Shown in pieces: positions 5,187 through 12,770 of a stretch of DNA of 12,847 nucleotides. The stretch lies in the NCBI GenBank assembly GCA_016292335.1, contig JAECRX010000180.1, positions 1-12,847 of the forward strand, given 5' to 3'. This stretch comes from Candidatus Sifarchaeum subterraneum (GTDB lineage: Archaea > Asgardarchaeota > Sifarchaeia > Sifarchaeales > Sifarchaeaceae). The notes under the pieces were generated by a model, which was not told the DNA's origin, made no database searches, and worked only from the letters and a program-made list of their open reading frames with translations. The position numbers were made by a program, and so were the translations under genes. How positions within the stretch are numbered: position 1 is the stretch's first letter; each line of letters opens with the position of its first letter.

Positions 5187-8090
5187 ATGCCTTTTGTGGA
5201 CGTGGTAATGAGTATAGGTGCATTAGTTATAGTATTATTTCTAATTCTTGTTTTTTGGAAAGATCGGTCAATTGTCTTACTTGGTATAAAAAATCTAAGT
5301 AGAAGAAGATTAAGAAATATTTTAACCACACTCGGTCTTATTTTTGCAGTTTCACTCTACGTCAGCATCAATGTGGGTATGAATAGTGTGATAGTAGACC
5401 GCATGAGGTCGATAGAGGAAACTAGTGGGGCAATAGATATTGTTATCACGGCTAAAAACGCTAGTGAATTTGACGACTCCTTAATTGAAAAATTAGAGGG
5501 GATTGAAGGTATAGAATTTATCGCTCCAAGAATTGGAGAGATGATCATGGTATATAATGAAGATATTGAAGATTATGATAAAATGTCTGTCTTACTGGTT
5601 GGAATAGATCCAGATCTTGACCTAAAATTTGGAGAGATAAAATCAAATTCTGGAGAAGTTCTAAACTATGAAATAAAATATAGTCGCGTTGTAGTTTGCG
5701 ATATCTTGTTAGATGAGGATTCACTCGGAACAGATCTGAAGAAGGCCGATATAATCCAAACCGAACATTTATTGGAAAATTACTCAATCTCAAAAGTCCC
5801 ACTAAATGTGACAGGTATTGCGGATACAAGCAAAGGTATTGCCTCTACAGAAAATAATGGGAGAGCCATTTATGTCACTTTGAAAAAAGCTCAAGAAATA
5901 TTTGATATACGTGGAAAAATTACTAAAATTATCATCAACCTGGAACGGGAATATGTTGGAAATCCAGAACTTGTTGGAAATAAAGTTCAAGAAAGATTGG
6001 GCTCTAATTTTAGACTAACTTATCTGAAAAAAGAGCAACAAAAAAATATGAACGATCAATTAAATGTTATACGTCGGGGCTATGAATTTATAGCAACCAT
6101 GGTGCTTCTATCGGTCACTTTCTTAATTTTCAATAGTATGTATATGACTGTTAGCGAAAGAACATATGAGATCGGTGTGTTACGTGCAATTGGATCAAGG
6201 AAGTTCCAGATTTTTCGAATAATTTTTTACGAGATTTTCGTGATTGGTATCACAAGTAGTGCACTAGGAGTATTTGTCGGGCTTTATATGGCTCATGGTA
6301 TTATATTCCTTTGGGCTCTCACATGGGGTCGATCGGCTTGGACTGCTCAAACGATGGGTGAATTCTCTTTAGAAAGTATAGAAGTAGTTTATGATAATTC
6401 CATGTTAATTCAGGGATTTGGAATTGGCTTAGCATTAACTGTGTTGGCTAGTATGTATCCTGTATTAGAAGCGTCCAATAAGAACATTATTCACGCTCTA
6501 AGACCTGCAACAAGGCCACCAGGGAAGAAAATTAGTAAAAAATGGATGATCATCAGTGTTCCGCTAGCAATTGTTGGTGGCATAAATGCCTACATATGTT
6601 TCGCTGCTGGTGAATTAGTGCAATCAAGTTACTATTGTATTTTCGCGATAATTGGTTTATCATTGTTAGTTGGGCAATTAAGTAAAAGTGTAGCCACAAT
6701 TGTGAACGGCACATCAATGTTAAGTGTAGGAACTTTTATTTACTGGACTTCAGCTCAAATTCAAGTTGATGTTGGCCTTGAGACTACATTTATGCTTCTT
6801 GTTGGATCAATTGTGCTTACAGGATATCTTCTTTTCAAAATTGGATACATTTTCAGTTATATAACAAAGCATTTTTTCAGAACAGTTTCATACATAGCTC
6901 CAAAAAATCTTGGACGAAATGCAATTCGTAGTTCTTTTAACCTCGGAATTTTTGCAGTTTGTATGAGTATGATTGTCGTTATGGGTGTGATCCTGGATGG
7001 CCTTCAATTCGGAATCGAAGAGCTGAATGAAAAATACTTTGGTACTGATTTAATTATCTATTCAAATGTAGGTCTTAGTCCCACATTCTCTGCAAACCTT
7101 ACAAGAGATATAGAAGGCGTTCGCGCAGCTGCAGCTATCGAAGGCGTAGGTGTGGATTTCAAGCATGAAAAAGGATCTATCACCCATAAAAATTTTTCTG
7201 CGTTACTTGGAATTAACTCATCAACATATTTTCAAGCAGCTAAGCCCGCAATTGAGGAACCAGTAGGAGCTAATGTTACAGCGTTAATTCAGAAACTTGG
7301 CAAAGGTAATTATTGTATATTATCTGAACCCCTTGCAGAAGATCTAGATGCTAGAGTGGGGGATCAAATCCAAATTTGGAGCGAAGTTGAAGATGATTGG
7401 CTAAAGTTTGAAATGATTGCTATCACTCAAAATGCATTCATGGGCTACCCACAAGGCTATTTTGGTTATGTGGATATTTTTCACGTTTTCGAAAAATTCG
7501 ATGATGAAGATGAAAATTTGGCACATACTTTTTTCGTGAAATGTGAAACTGAACTGTCAAATGGAACAAAAGTGGATCCAAAAACAGTCGCAACAGAGAT
7601 TGAAAAAAAATACAAACATGAAACGGATATAGAGATAATGGTTCTCTCCGAAGCATTGGAGGATTCACGTGCTGATATCAATCGAAGTTTTTTATTTTTT
7701 CAAGCTATCGAACTAATCGCAGTGTTGATTGCATTTTTAACCATGACCACAACAATGATTCAAGTTGTTTCAGAGAGGAAACGAGAAATTGGTTTACTTC
7801 GTGGAATTGGAGCTTCAGAGAAATCAGTGATAGGAACAATCATTTTTGAGGCAGTAATTATCTCTACATTAGGTGTATTTATCGGAATCTTTAATGGAAT
7901 TATAATAGGATCAACATCTCTAATCTTTCTCGGTGAAACTTTAGGCTTTGAGTTACCATTGAATATTCCATGGGGATCGATACAGTTAGTAATTATAGGT
8001 GGAATTATTACTTCAGTCATTTCTTCCGCATTACCTGGGTGGAGAGTAAGTCAAATCATTCCTGCAGAAGCATTAAGATATTCAGAATAA
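5187..8090 (+). CDS. Large FtsX/MacB-type ABC transporter permease, 967 residues
   Basis: Two FtsX-like halves are visible. The first has an N-terminal helix (8-24), a membrane anchor (about 45-65), an extracytoplasmic MacB-like periplasmic-core domain (about 66-295), and helices near 301-321, 346-370 and 407-425. It carries the family signature SERTYEIGVLRAIGSRK (323-339). A middle block has several helices (about 455-560). The second half has a helix (583-603), another extracytoplasmic domain (604-835), and helices 838-858, 885-907 and 935-950. Its signature is SERKREIGLLRGIGASEK (862-879). Such permeases work with a LolD/MacB-type ATPase, either in lipoprotein or drug transport or as mechanotransmission devices that drive outside proteins. 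No such ATPase is next to it; the nearby DrrA-type ATPase belongs to another class and the other strand. Start ATG is fixed by GGAGG. Confidence 0.9.
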   Translation: MPFVDVVMSIGALVIVLFLILVFWKDRSIVLLGIKNLSRRRLRNILTTLGLIFAVSLYVSINVGMNSVIVDRMRSIEETSGAIDIVITAKNASEFDDSLIEKLEGIEGIEFIAPRIGEMIMVYNEDIEDYDKMSVLLVGIDPDLDLKFGEIKSNSGEVLNYEIKYSRVVVCDILLDEDSLGTDLKKADIIQTEHLLENYSISKVPLNVTGIADTSKGIASTENNGRAIYVTLKKAQEIFDIRGKITKIIINLEREYVGNPELVGNKVQERLGSNFRLTYLKKEQQKNMNDQLNVIRRGYEFIATMVLLSVTFLIFNSMYMTVSERTYEIGVLRAIGSRKFQIFRIIFYEIFVIGITSSALGVFVGLYMAHGIIFLWALTWGRSAWTAQTMGEFSLESIEVVYDNSMLIQGFGIGLALTVLASMYPVLEASNKNIIHALRPATRPPGKKISKKWMIISVPLAIVGGINAYICFAAGELVQSSYYCIFAIIGLSLLVGQLSKSVATIVNGTSMLSVGTFIYWTSAQIQVDVGLETTFMLLVGSIVLTGYLLFKIGYIFSYITKHFFRTVSYIAPKNLGRNAIRSSFNLGIFAVCMSMIVVMGVILDGLQFGIEELNEKYFGTDLIIYSNVGLSPTFSANLTRDIEGVRAAAAIEGVGVDFKHEKGSITHKNFSALLGINSSTYFQAAKPAIEEPVGANVTALIQKLGKGNYCILSEPLAEDLDARVGDQIQIWSEVEDDWLKFEMIAITQNAFMGYPQGYFGYVDIFHVFEKFDDEDENLAHTFFVKCETELSNGTKVDPKTVATEIEKKYKHETDIEIMVLSEALEDSRADINRSFLFFQAIELIAVLIAFLTMTTTMIQVVSERKREIGLLRGIGASEKSVIGTIIFEAVIISTLGVFIGIFNGIIIGSTSLIFLGETLGFELPLNIPWGSIQLVIIGGIITSVISSALPGWRVSQIIPAEALRYSE

Positions 8091-8129
8091 GTAAGTAGCA
8101 AGGAATAATTCAAATGGAAATCGCTGTGA

Positions 8130-8807
8130 TTAATCTCTTTTATTTCTGGCAGTTCCGGTAATCATCATCACAGGCACAAATTTTTTCATAAAAGTTTTAT
8201 GCTTTATGTGCATTTCTTTTTTCTTGAAAATAGATAGGAGTTTCCTTTTTAAAGGGATAAAAAGTAATTCTTCAATCAATTCCGCTTTAGTGAAGGGCAA
8301 AACGCCAAATTTTCGCCATGCTTTAACAGCAAAAAAAATCCAGATTAAACCAGCAAAGGGAATCAAGAAGAAATAAGGGAGAATAATGTCACTAAGAAAG
8401 AAAGATCCATCTTCTTTTAAACATCTATACATTTCATTAATAAATTTTTCTTTTTCGTAAAAGTGGTGCATAGAATTGACACACCCAATAAAATCAAATT
8501 CATTATTTTTAAATGGGAGTCTTGTTGCATCCCCTAAAACAAATTCAACCCCCTTATTTCGCCTTTTAGCAAACTTTATCATCTCAACAGATAAGTCTAT
8601 ACCGATAACTTTCCTTTCTTCTGATGAGGGTAACAAAAATTTTCCTGTTCCACACCCTACATCTAAAATTATTCCTTCTGGTTTTAATTTATATAATTCT
8701 TTAAGTTCTTTGGCAATATGGTAATTAAAACAATATTCTATTGATTGATTATAACAAAGGGGTTTGTCATAGAGGATATGTTTCTTTTTACTTGTCACAT
8801 ACGTCAC
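8130..8807 (-). CDS. Class I SAM-dependent methyltransferase (UbiE/Methyltransf_11-like) with hydrophobic insertion
   Basis: The 225-residue protein shows motif I ILDVGCGTGKF (47-57), the acidic residue ending strand 2 in VIGIDLS (D71), GDATRLPF (92-99), and FIGCVNSMHHFYEKEKFINEMYRCLKEDG (106-134), the motif region of Methyltransf_11 enzymes. A final strand VMMITGTARNK closes the fold. Residues 141-163 are unusually hydrophobic (ILPYFFLIPFAGLIWIFFAV), suggesting a membrane-dipping lid and a lipid or quinone-like substrate; this is inference. The C-terminal part is rich in Lys. There is no ATG start. GTG at 8807 opens the frame, and GTG at 8798, with GTGA about five bases ahead, is an alternative. 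It is convergent with the large permease gene, 39 bases apart, and is not in an evident operon. Confidence 0.85.
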   Translation of the reverse strand: MTYVTSKKKHILYDKPLCYNQSIEYCFNYHIAKELKELYKLKPEGIILDVGCGTGKFLLPSSEERKVIGIDLSVEMIKFAKRRNKGVEFVLGDATRLPFKNNEFDFIGCVNSMHHFYEKEKFINEMYRCLKEDGSFFLSDIILPYFFLIPFAGLIWIFFAVKAWRKFGVLPFTKAELIEELLFIPLKRKLLSIFKKKEMHIKHKTFMKKFVPVMMITGTARNKRD

Positions 8808-8849
8808 TTCACTTTTTCGCTATTACACTGCACCTTTCTTTTCTTCGTG

Positions 8850-8890
8850 AAATTTTTATTATTAATGCAAGTAAAGAATAAATATATAAC
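8850..8890. promoter_or_regulatory. Divergent promoter candidates between the methyltransferase and the transposase relic
   Basis: AAATATATAAC (8880-8890) is a good TATA box for plus-strand transcription starting near 8911, ahead of the ATG at 8930. On the minus strand, TAATAAAAA (about 8851-8859) could serve the methyltransferase with a leader of about 20 bases. Sequence similarity to consensus only. Confidence 0.3.
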
Positions 8891-8929
8891 TGTTCAAACG
8901 GAAAACAAGTTCTGTTATCAGTTCTCAAA

Positions 8930-9250
8930 ATGAATCAGGAAAAGGTAGTCGAGGTCTACAGGCTTCTCTACACGGAGAAAGGGGGAATCAGGCTAAAAAG
9001 AAGGGCAAAGATCACTTTTATTGCAGGGATGGATACGCCGTACAAGAGGGTCAAAGTAAACTGAATTTAAGCCCCTTTACGATTCGGTAGTGGATTTACC
9101 AGTTCAAAACTACTGGAGTGGAGGGGGTTGCATGATAAAAAGCCACTAAGGAGACCTAGAACATTTGTTGAGGAAATCAGAGCAAAGATAGAGGCAAGCT
9201 GGATACGGGAAATTCGTATGTCAGGTTTGACGAGAAGTGGTAGGGAATAA
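8930..9250 (+). pseudogene. Decayed transposase fragment, probably IS21/IS481-like N-terminal region
   Basis: An ATG at 8930 opens 44 codons (MNQEKVVEVYRLLYTEKGGI...MDTPYKRVKVN) ending in TGA at 9062. The same frame has a second stop at 9068 and is then open from 9071 to TAA at 9248, including KKPLRRPRTFVEEIRAKI and ASWIREIR. A +1 shift at the first stop would join it to a frame reading EFKPLYDSVVDLPVQNYWS. The pattern 'EVYRLLYTEK.GIR', '.TPYKR.K.' followed by '.K..YDS.VD' and later 'RTFVEEIRAK' recalls the N-terminal helix-turn-helix and linker of IS21/IS481-type transposases, where Y..YI and RRFVRE.R elements follow. I infer a relic with stops and a frameshift, lacking the DDE catalytic core. 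It is visibly richer in G/C than its flanks. I find no terminal inverted repeats. An unrelated small gene remains possible. Confidence 0.42.
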
Positions 9251-9289
9251 TCTCTCCCATTTACCCTACACATATAGATACTTCAGATT

Positions 9290-9304
9290 AAATTTATTAT
9301 ATAC
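9290..9304 (+). promoter_or_regulatory. TATA-like box upstream of the 580-residue ATPase gene
   Basis: AAATTTATTATATAC gives a TATA-like element; transcription from it would leave a leader of about 95 bases. A nearer alternative is CAATATACAAA at 9367-9377, giving a start near 9397 and a leader just holding the AGGGGT site (9409-9414). The stretch 9251-9419 otherwise shows nothing I can name. Confidence 0.3.
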
Positions 9305-9419
9305 ACTTAGATATTCCAAAAACTTTATCATTCGAAATTGCTAATTTTTATGTGAAATGAAGTCGACAATATACAAATCCACTCAAAAAGAGATATGATG
9401 TTTTTAGAAGGGGTTATTT

Positions 9420-11162
9420 ATGATAGATGAAGATGAACGTGAAATGTTTTTGGATGCAATTCGAGAAGGACCGACCCCATTTGACAGATTTGTTTCACGT
9501 GGAGATATAAAGGAAGTAATCGACATTCCTAATCCTCGACAACAAGCAGAAAGAGGAGTTTTTCGGGCAATACAACAAACTATAAATGATGTATCAACGC
9601 GATTTATACCACTTTTAGGGCCTGCAGGGGCAGGAAAGACCCATTTCTATTGGGTTCTAAAAGATAAGCAGCATCAAATCCCTGATCTTGATTTTACTAC
9701 GGTATATGTGAGCTCCCCTCCCTCTCCAGTCAGAATTCTTCTGCATTTATACACATGCTTTATGGATGAAGTAGGTTTAGAAATTTTAGACATAGTTTCT
9801 GACCGATTAGTCGATTATTTTGACGGAAAAAAGCGACGATTTAAGATCTTTGGCCCATCGATTGATGACGTTACAAAAAAAGCGGTTAGAATGTATCCAG
9901 GGATTGGGGCTGATGTTGTAAAAGCAATAATCACTCTCAAAATGGGCAATAATGATATAGTCGACATTGCAGAAAGTTGGTTACTGGGTGAATCAATCAA
10001 CGAGGAAGAGATGGAAAGATTAGGAGTCAATACATTGATTGAAGAGGATGACGTATGTCTGGCAACACTTAAGCTTTTAACAGAGAACATCACTCGACCA
10101 ATTGTGTTTTATTTTGATGAATTAGAAATGCCATATAGAATTTTTGGTGATGAAGCCGAAATACGCCTTTGGGAGACAATTAAGCGCATTTATAATGAAA
10201 CAAAAAATGTGGTAATTGTTGCCGCTTGCCTAGACGATGTATGGGAACGGGTTGAATCTTTAGCTGATGCTCCGATGAAATCCAGAATGGAAGCAACAGT
10301 TTGCATAAAGCCCTTTACCGTTGACGATATAGAGAACTTTTATAAGGCTGGCATGGACTATCTTTGGGATTCCCAAAATCTTCCTCCCCCACCTGATAAA
10401 CTATTCCCTTTGAATGATCGCATTTTTGAGCGTATTTTTGAAAAATCAAATGGTAATCCAAGAGAGACAATCAAATTAATCAGAAAAGCCCTTGATGAAG
10501 TATTAGACCCCTCTATGGTACCAGAACTTACTGTAGAGTTTCCTACGGTACCAGAAATTACAGTGGAAGGAGAAAAAGAAGTCATTGAGATTCCCACAAC
10601 GTCGATGGCGTTCATTGGAGAAATTCCAGAAGAAGAAATAATAGCCCTTGATGTTAATCCTGGAAGTATTTCTGGAAGTGCTATGACATCTTTAATGACA
10701 GTTGCGAAGCAATTGGATAAGGAAGACGAAATAAATTTTATTATAGATTTTGAATTCAAGGTAAAGGGAAAACCGAAAAAGATTTCAGGTGCAATAAAGT
10801 TTGACAATGCCCTTTATGGTATAGAGGTGCCTTCAGTAAAAACATTTGAAAAGCCTGGAGGAGTTGCAGCATATTACGCAGTAAAACGGCTTGATGATGC
10901 TTTGAAGGAGAGTGGGATTTCAAAAGCTTTCCTCATCGTTCCCAAAGGCACATCTGGAGCAAAATATACTCAGATTTCTGAGTCCTTGGGAGATAATCTA
11001 ATTAAAATTGAATTAAGCCAAGAAGAAGCGGAAGAATTAATACAAAAATCCCGAATAGAACCAATAGAACAAGTATTTCCCTTGATAAAAACCATATTCC
11101 CTGAGTATGAACCAGAGGAGGAAGAGGAAGTAGTAGAAGAAGAAAGTGAACAAGAGCAATAA
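9420..11162 (+). CDS. P-loop ATPase (AAA+/STAND-like) with C-terminal alpha/beta domain, possibly a degenerate nuclease fold
   Basis: The protein has 580 residues. Walker A is GPAGAGKTH (67-75), Walker B is PIVFYFDELE (227-236; D233, E234), a sensor-1-like strand is NVVIVAACLDD (263-273), an arginine-finger candidate is R289, and a sensor-2-like motif is NGNPRETIKLIRKA (344-357). This is the order seen in Cdc6/Orc-like and STAND ATPases, though no winged helix follows. A linker with the duplicated phrase VPELTVEF/VPEITVEG (367-384) leads to a domain at about 405-535. Its likely strand-strand-strand-helix-strand order (INFIIDFEFKV, ISGAIKF, YGIEV, helix 481-498, AFLIVPKG) resembles PD-(D/E)xK nucleases. 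The expected ExK lysine is replaced by Pro (E469-V-P471), so it is probably inactive or another fold. The tail (563-580) is almost all Glu. The start is set by AGGGGT five bases ahead. No operon partner is on the same strand. Confidence 0.7.
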   Translation: MIDEDEREMFLDAIREGPTPFDRFVSRGDIKEVIDIPNPRQQAERGVFRAIQQTINDVSTRFIPLLGPAGAGKTHFYWVLKDKQHQIPDLDFTTVYVSSPPSPVRILLHLYTCFMDEVGLEILDIVSDRLVDYFDGKKRRFKIFGPSIDDVTKKAVRMYPGIGADVVKAIITLKMGNNDIVDIAESWLLGESINEEEMERLGVNTLIEEDDVCLATLKLLTENITRPIVFYFDELEMPYRIFGDEAEIRLWETIKRIYNETKNVVIVAACLDDVWERVESLADAPMKSRMEATVCIKPFTVDDIENFYKAGMDYLWDSQNLPPPPDKLFPLNDRIFERIFEKSNGNPRETIKLIRKALDEVLDPSMVPELTVEFPTVPEITVEGEKEVIEIPTTSMAFIGEIPEEEIIALDVNPGSISGSAMTSLMTVAKQLDKEDEINFIIDFEFKVKGKPKKISGAIKFDNALYGIEVPSVKTFEKPGGVAAYYAVKRLDDALKESGISKAFLIVPKGTSGAKYTQISESLGDNLIKIELSQEEAEELIQKSRIEPIEQVFPLIKTIFPEYEPEEEEEVVEEESEQEQ

Positions 11163-11184
11163 ATTCTTCGATTTTTCTAGTTAT

Positions 11185-11979
11185 TTAGTTAGTAGCTACT
11201 TTTTTAGCTATTGCATCATTAATGAAATCGGAAATTTCTTTTAAGTCGCCTAAGGGTTTTATATCTTGGAAATCATGTTCAAATGGCAAAAAAGATAAAG
11301 CTAATTCCGTTACTATATTGTTAAGTTCTTCCTCCAAATTCATATTTTGTTCCATTATCATACTAACGAAGTCGAAAACTTCTTTAAAACTGCAAAGGGG
11401 CTCTATATCTTGGAAATCATGTTCCCAAGGTAGAAAAGAGAGCATTAGCTGAACTATTTGATCAAATTTTTCTTTTTCTCTTAAACAAATTTTTCCATTT
11501 AAAAGATTGCACTCATGTAGATCTTTAATCGGTATTTCGTGTTTTAAAAGTGAACAATAAAATTCTTTCTTTTTACGAGTTATATTTATTTTCTCTTCCA
11601 AAAAGCTACATCGTATTCCTGAAATAATTTCCTCAAAAGTTAATTGAAGTTTCCCTTGGTCGCCATCAAAGTTCTCAAACCAGGTATTAAAGATATTCAA
11701 CTTGGTATTAATTCTTTCTACTTCCTCCAAACAATCTGAACGTGAATCATTCAGATCAGCAATTAAGACTAGTAATACGGGGATTCTTTTTAATTTGAAA
11801 AATAGATACTTAAATTTTTCACAGACCATTTCTTTAGCTTCTTGCCCCAATGCGGCTTTAGTAAATTCATAATATGCAGTCAGCCATCCAGAAAGAAGAT
11901 TAATGTCAAGCGGATGGGGCACCATTTCAAATTCTACAAGGGACATGCCTTCATATATAACATGGATTCCGTGAATCAA
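11185..11979 (-). CDS. Longin/roadblock-like N-terminal domain protein with a C-terminal 48-residue tandem duplication; function unknown
   Basis: Residues 1-115 look like a longin-type small alpha/beta domain: a beta hairpin (MIHGIHVIYEGMSLVEFEM), a helix (LLSGWLTAYYEFTKAAL), a strand (KYLFFKLKRIPVLLVLIADL) and a helix (DCLEEVERINTKLNIF). Proteins of this look are plentiful in Asgard archaea and are thought to go with small-GTPase systems, but the match is from memory. Residues about 170-264 hold two copies of a unit beginning LSFLPWEHDFQDIEPL (180-195) and LSFLPFEHDFQDIKPL (228-243), 48 residues apart. The start is TTG at 11979: GGTGA lies six bases ahead, the in-frame codon three positions upstream is TGA, and the next Met is residue 12, with no site. 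No membrane segment is clear. It is convergent with the ATPase gene, 22 bases apart. Confidence 0.68.
   Translation of the reverse strand: MIHGIHVIYEGMSLVEFEMVPHPLDINLLSGWLTAYYEFTKAALGQEAKEMVCEKFKYLFFKLKRIPVLLVLIADLNDSRSDCLEEVERINTKLNIFNTWFENFDGDQGKLQLTFEEIISGIRCSFLEEKINITRKKKEFYCSLLKHEIPIKDLHECNLLNGKICLREKEKFDQIVQLMLSFLPWEHDFQDIEPLCSFKEVFDFVSMIMEQNMNLEEELNNIVTELALSFLPFEHDFQDIKPLGDLKEISDFINDAIAKKVATN
11260..11424. repeat. Direct repeat inside the longin-like gene, 144-base period
   Basis: A 21-base string at 11260-11280 is repeated exactly at 11404-11424 (offset 144 = 48 codons). Flanking bases are more diverged. It encodes the EHDFQDI core of both copies on the minus strand and marks an intragenic duplication. 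Confidence 0.85.
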
Positions 11980-12296
11980 GGAGATTCACCTGTTGATAAA
12001 CTTATTAGGTTCTTCGAAAATCCTTCTTTTTTATCTCATGGATGATTGTCGTCTGTTGGTAAGATTTAATCTTTTAATTATAGAAGGTGTGTTTTAAAAT
12101 ATAAAATTTCTAGGAAAATCATCCCTTTTTTAAGAAAGTCATTCTTATAAACAAATACGCGAATAATTCATTTGTGTATTGCCAAAAAAATTTACCAGTA
12201 GCTAAACCATCTTGATTTTTCGTAAAACAACAGTAAACAGCCAAAGAAATCGGGAAGGAAAAAAAAGACAACCATTTCTGGCTGTGACTTGAAACA

Positions 12297-12376
12297 GTAA
12301 CCGAACAGCAACGAGCATCAAGCATGCCTGGGTGAAAGGATCTCACAGGGGAAAAACCCTGCTTTGAACCCCAAAA
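12297..12376. other. GC-rich, hairpin-forming intergenic patch; candidate structured RNA or regulatory region
   Basis: The gap 11980-12444 has no convincing protein gene, and most of it is A/T-rich. About 80 bases upstream of rubredoxin are near 50% GC and hold several short dyads: CAGGG/CCCTG with a 6-base loop (about 12336-12351), GTGA/TCAC with a 7-base loop (about 12322-12336), and GCAT/ATGC on the minus-strand reading of AGCATCAAGCATGC (12309-12324). A wider GCTGT/ACAGC pair (about 12281-12309) encloses the left side. In an A/T-rich archaeal genome such a patch often marks a non-coding RNA. I could not fit it to tRNA, SRP, RNase P or C/D-box RNA. Strand is unknown. Confidence 0.28.
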
Positions 12377-12444
12377 AACTTAATAATTCATAAAAGTCAC
12401 TCTAAATAGAAACTTATCTGAAAATATTAATAGAGGCGTGAAAA

Positions 12445-12609
12445 ATGCAAAAATGGCAGTGCATAAATTGTCAATACATTTATGACCCTGCAGTAGGTGT
12501 TCCAGAACAGGGAATAGAGCCAGGCATTCCTTTCGAGGATTTACCTGACAACTGGAGATGCCCAAACTGCGGCGTGGGCAAGAATTATTTTGAGCCGATG
12601 GAAGAATAA
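12445..12609 (+). CDS. Rubredoxin (54 residues)
   Basis: The sequence runs MQKWQCINCQYIYDPAVG, then VPEQGIEPGIPFEDLPDNW, then RCPNCGVGKNYFEPMEE. It is a complete, normal-length rubredoxin. The mononuclear iron is held by C6/C9 (CINC) and C39/C42 (CPNC). The family aromatics W4, Y11, Y13 and W37 and the phrase FEDLPDNWRCPNCG are in place. It is a cytosolic one-electron carrier, usually feeding oxygen- or peroxide-detoxifying enzymes (rubrerythrin, superoxide reductase, flavodiiron protein) in anaerobes. None of these partners is in the window. Start ATG follows GAGGCGTGA (12433-12441) at short spacing. A promoter may be the TCTAAATAG stretch near 12401-12409 or TTAATAATT near 12380. The presence of rubredoxin fits an anaerobic lifestyle. 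Confidence 0.95.
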   Translation: MQKWQCINCQYIYDPAVGVPEQGIEPGIPFEDLPDNWRCPNCGVGKNYFEPMEE

Positions 12610-12742
12610 AGAACCAATGAGGACTTAATGGTCTTAATTTCGTTTGATAAAATTATGGTCAAAACTTGGGCTGGATCTGAGAAATCTAAAGAAACGCAGT
12701 AAATCCGTTTAAAGGATTGCAAATTCACAAGAAACCAGAAGT

Positions 12743-12770
12743 CACACTCTGTGTGGTATCTACTTTTTTT
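12743..12770 (+). terminator. Candidate terminator downstream of rubredoxin
   Basis: CACAC (12743-12747) and GTGTG (12751-12755) form a tight hairpin with a 3-base loop, followed by seven T at 12764-12770. It lies about 130 bases after the rubredoxin stop codon. The rest of 12610-12847 shows no gene I would defend. Confidence 0.35.

Noticed and set aside
9098..9116. AGTTCAAAAC flanked by CCAGT/ACTGG, resembling a tRNA T-arm
   Set aside because: The stem does not sit where a T-arm stem must be relative to TTC, and no acceptor, D or anticodon arm can be drawn around it.
9067..9273. 68-codon minus-strand frame antisense to the transposase relic
   Set aside because: Ser/Leu-rich, shadow-like composition, and the plus-strand reading gives a more protein-like pattern.
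12119..12346. 75-codon minus-strand reading frame starting with GTG
   Set aside because: No ribosome-binding site that I trust, erratic composition with scattered Cys/Phe/Trp, and its 5' part is the GC-rich hairpin patch. It looks like chance openness; conservation would be needed to revive it.
12628..12702. 24-codon frame after rubredoxin (MVLISFDKIMVKTW...) with a GAGG-like site ahead
   Set aside because: Too short to judge, no recognisable domain, and ordinary for chance in this composition.
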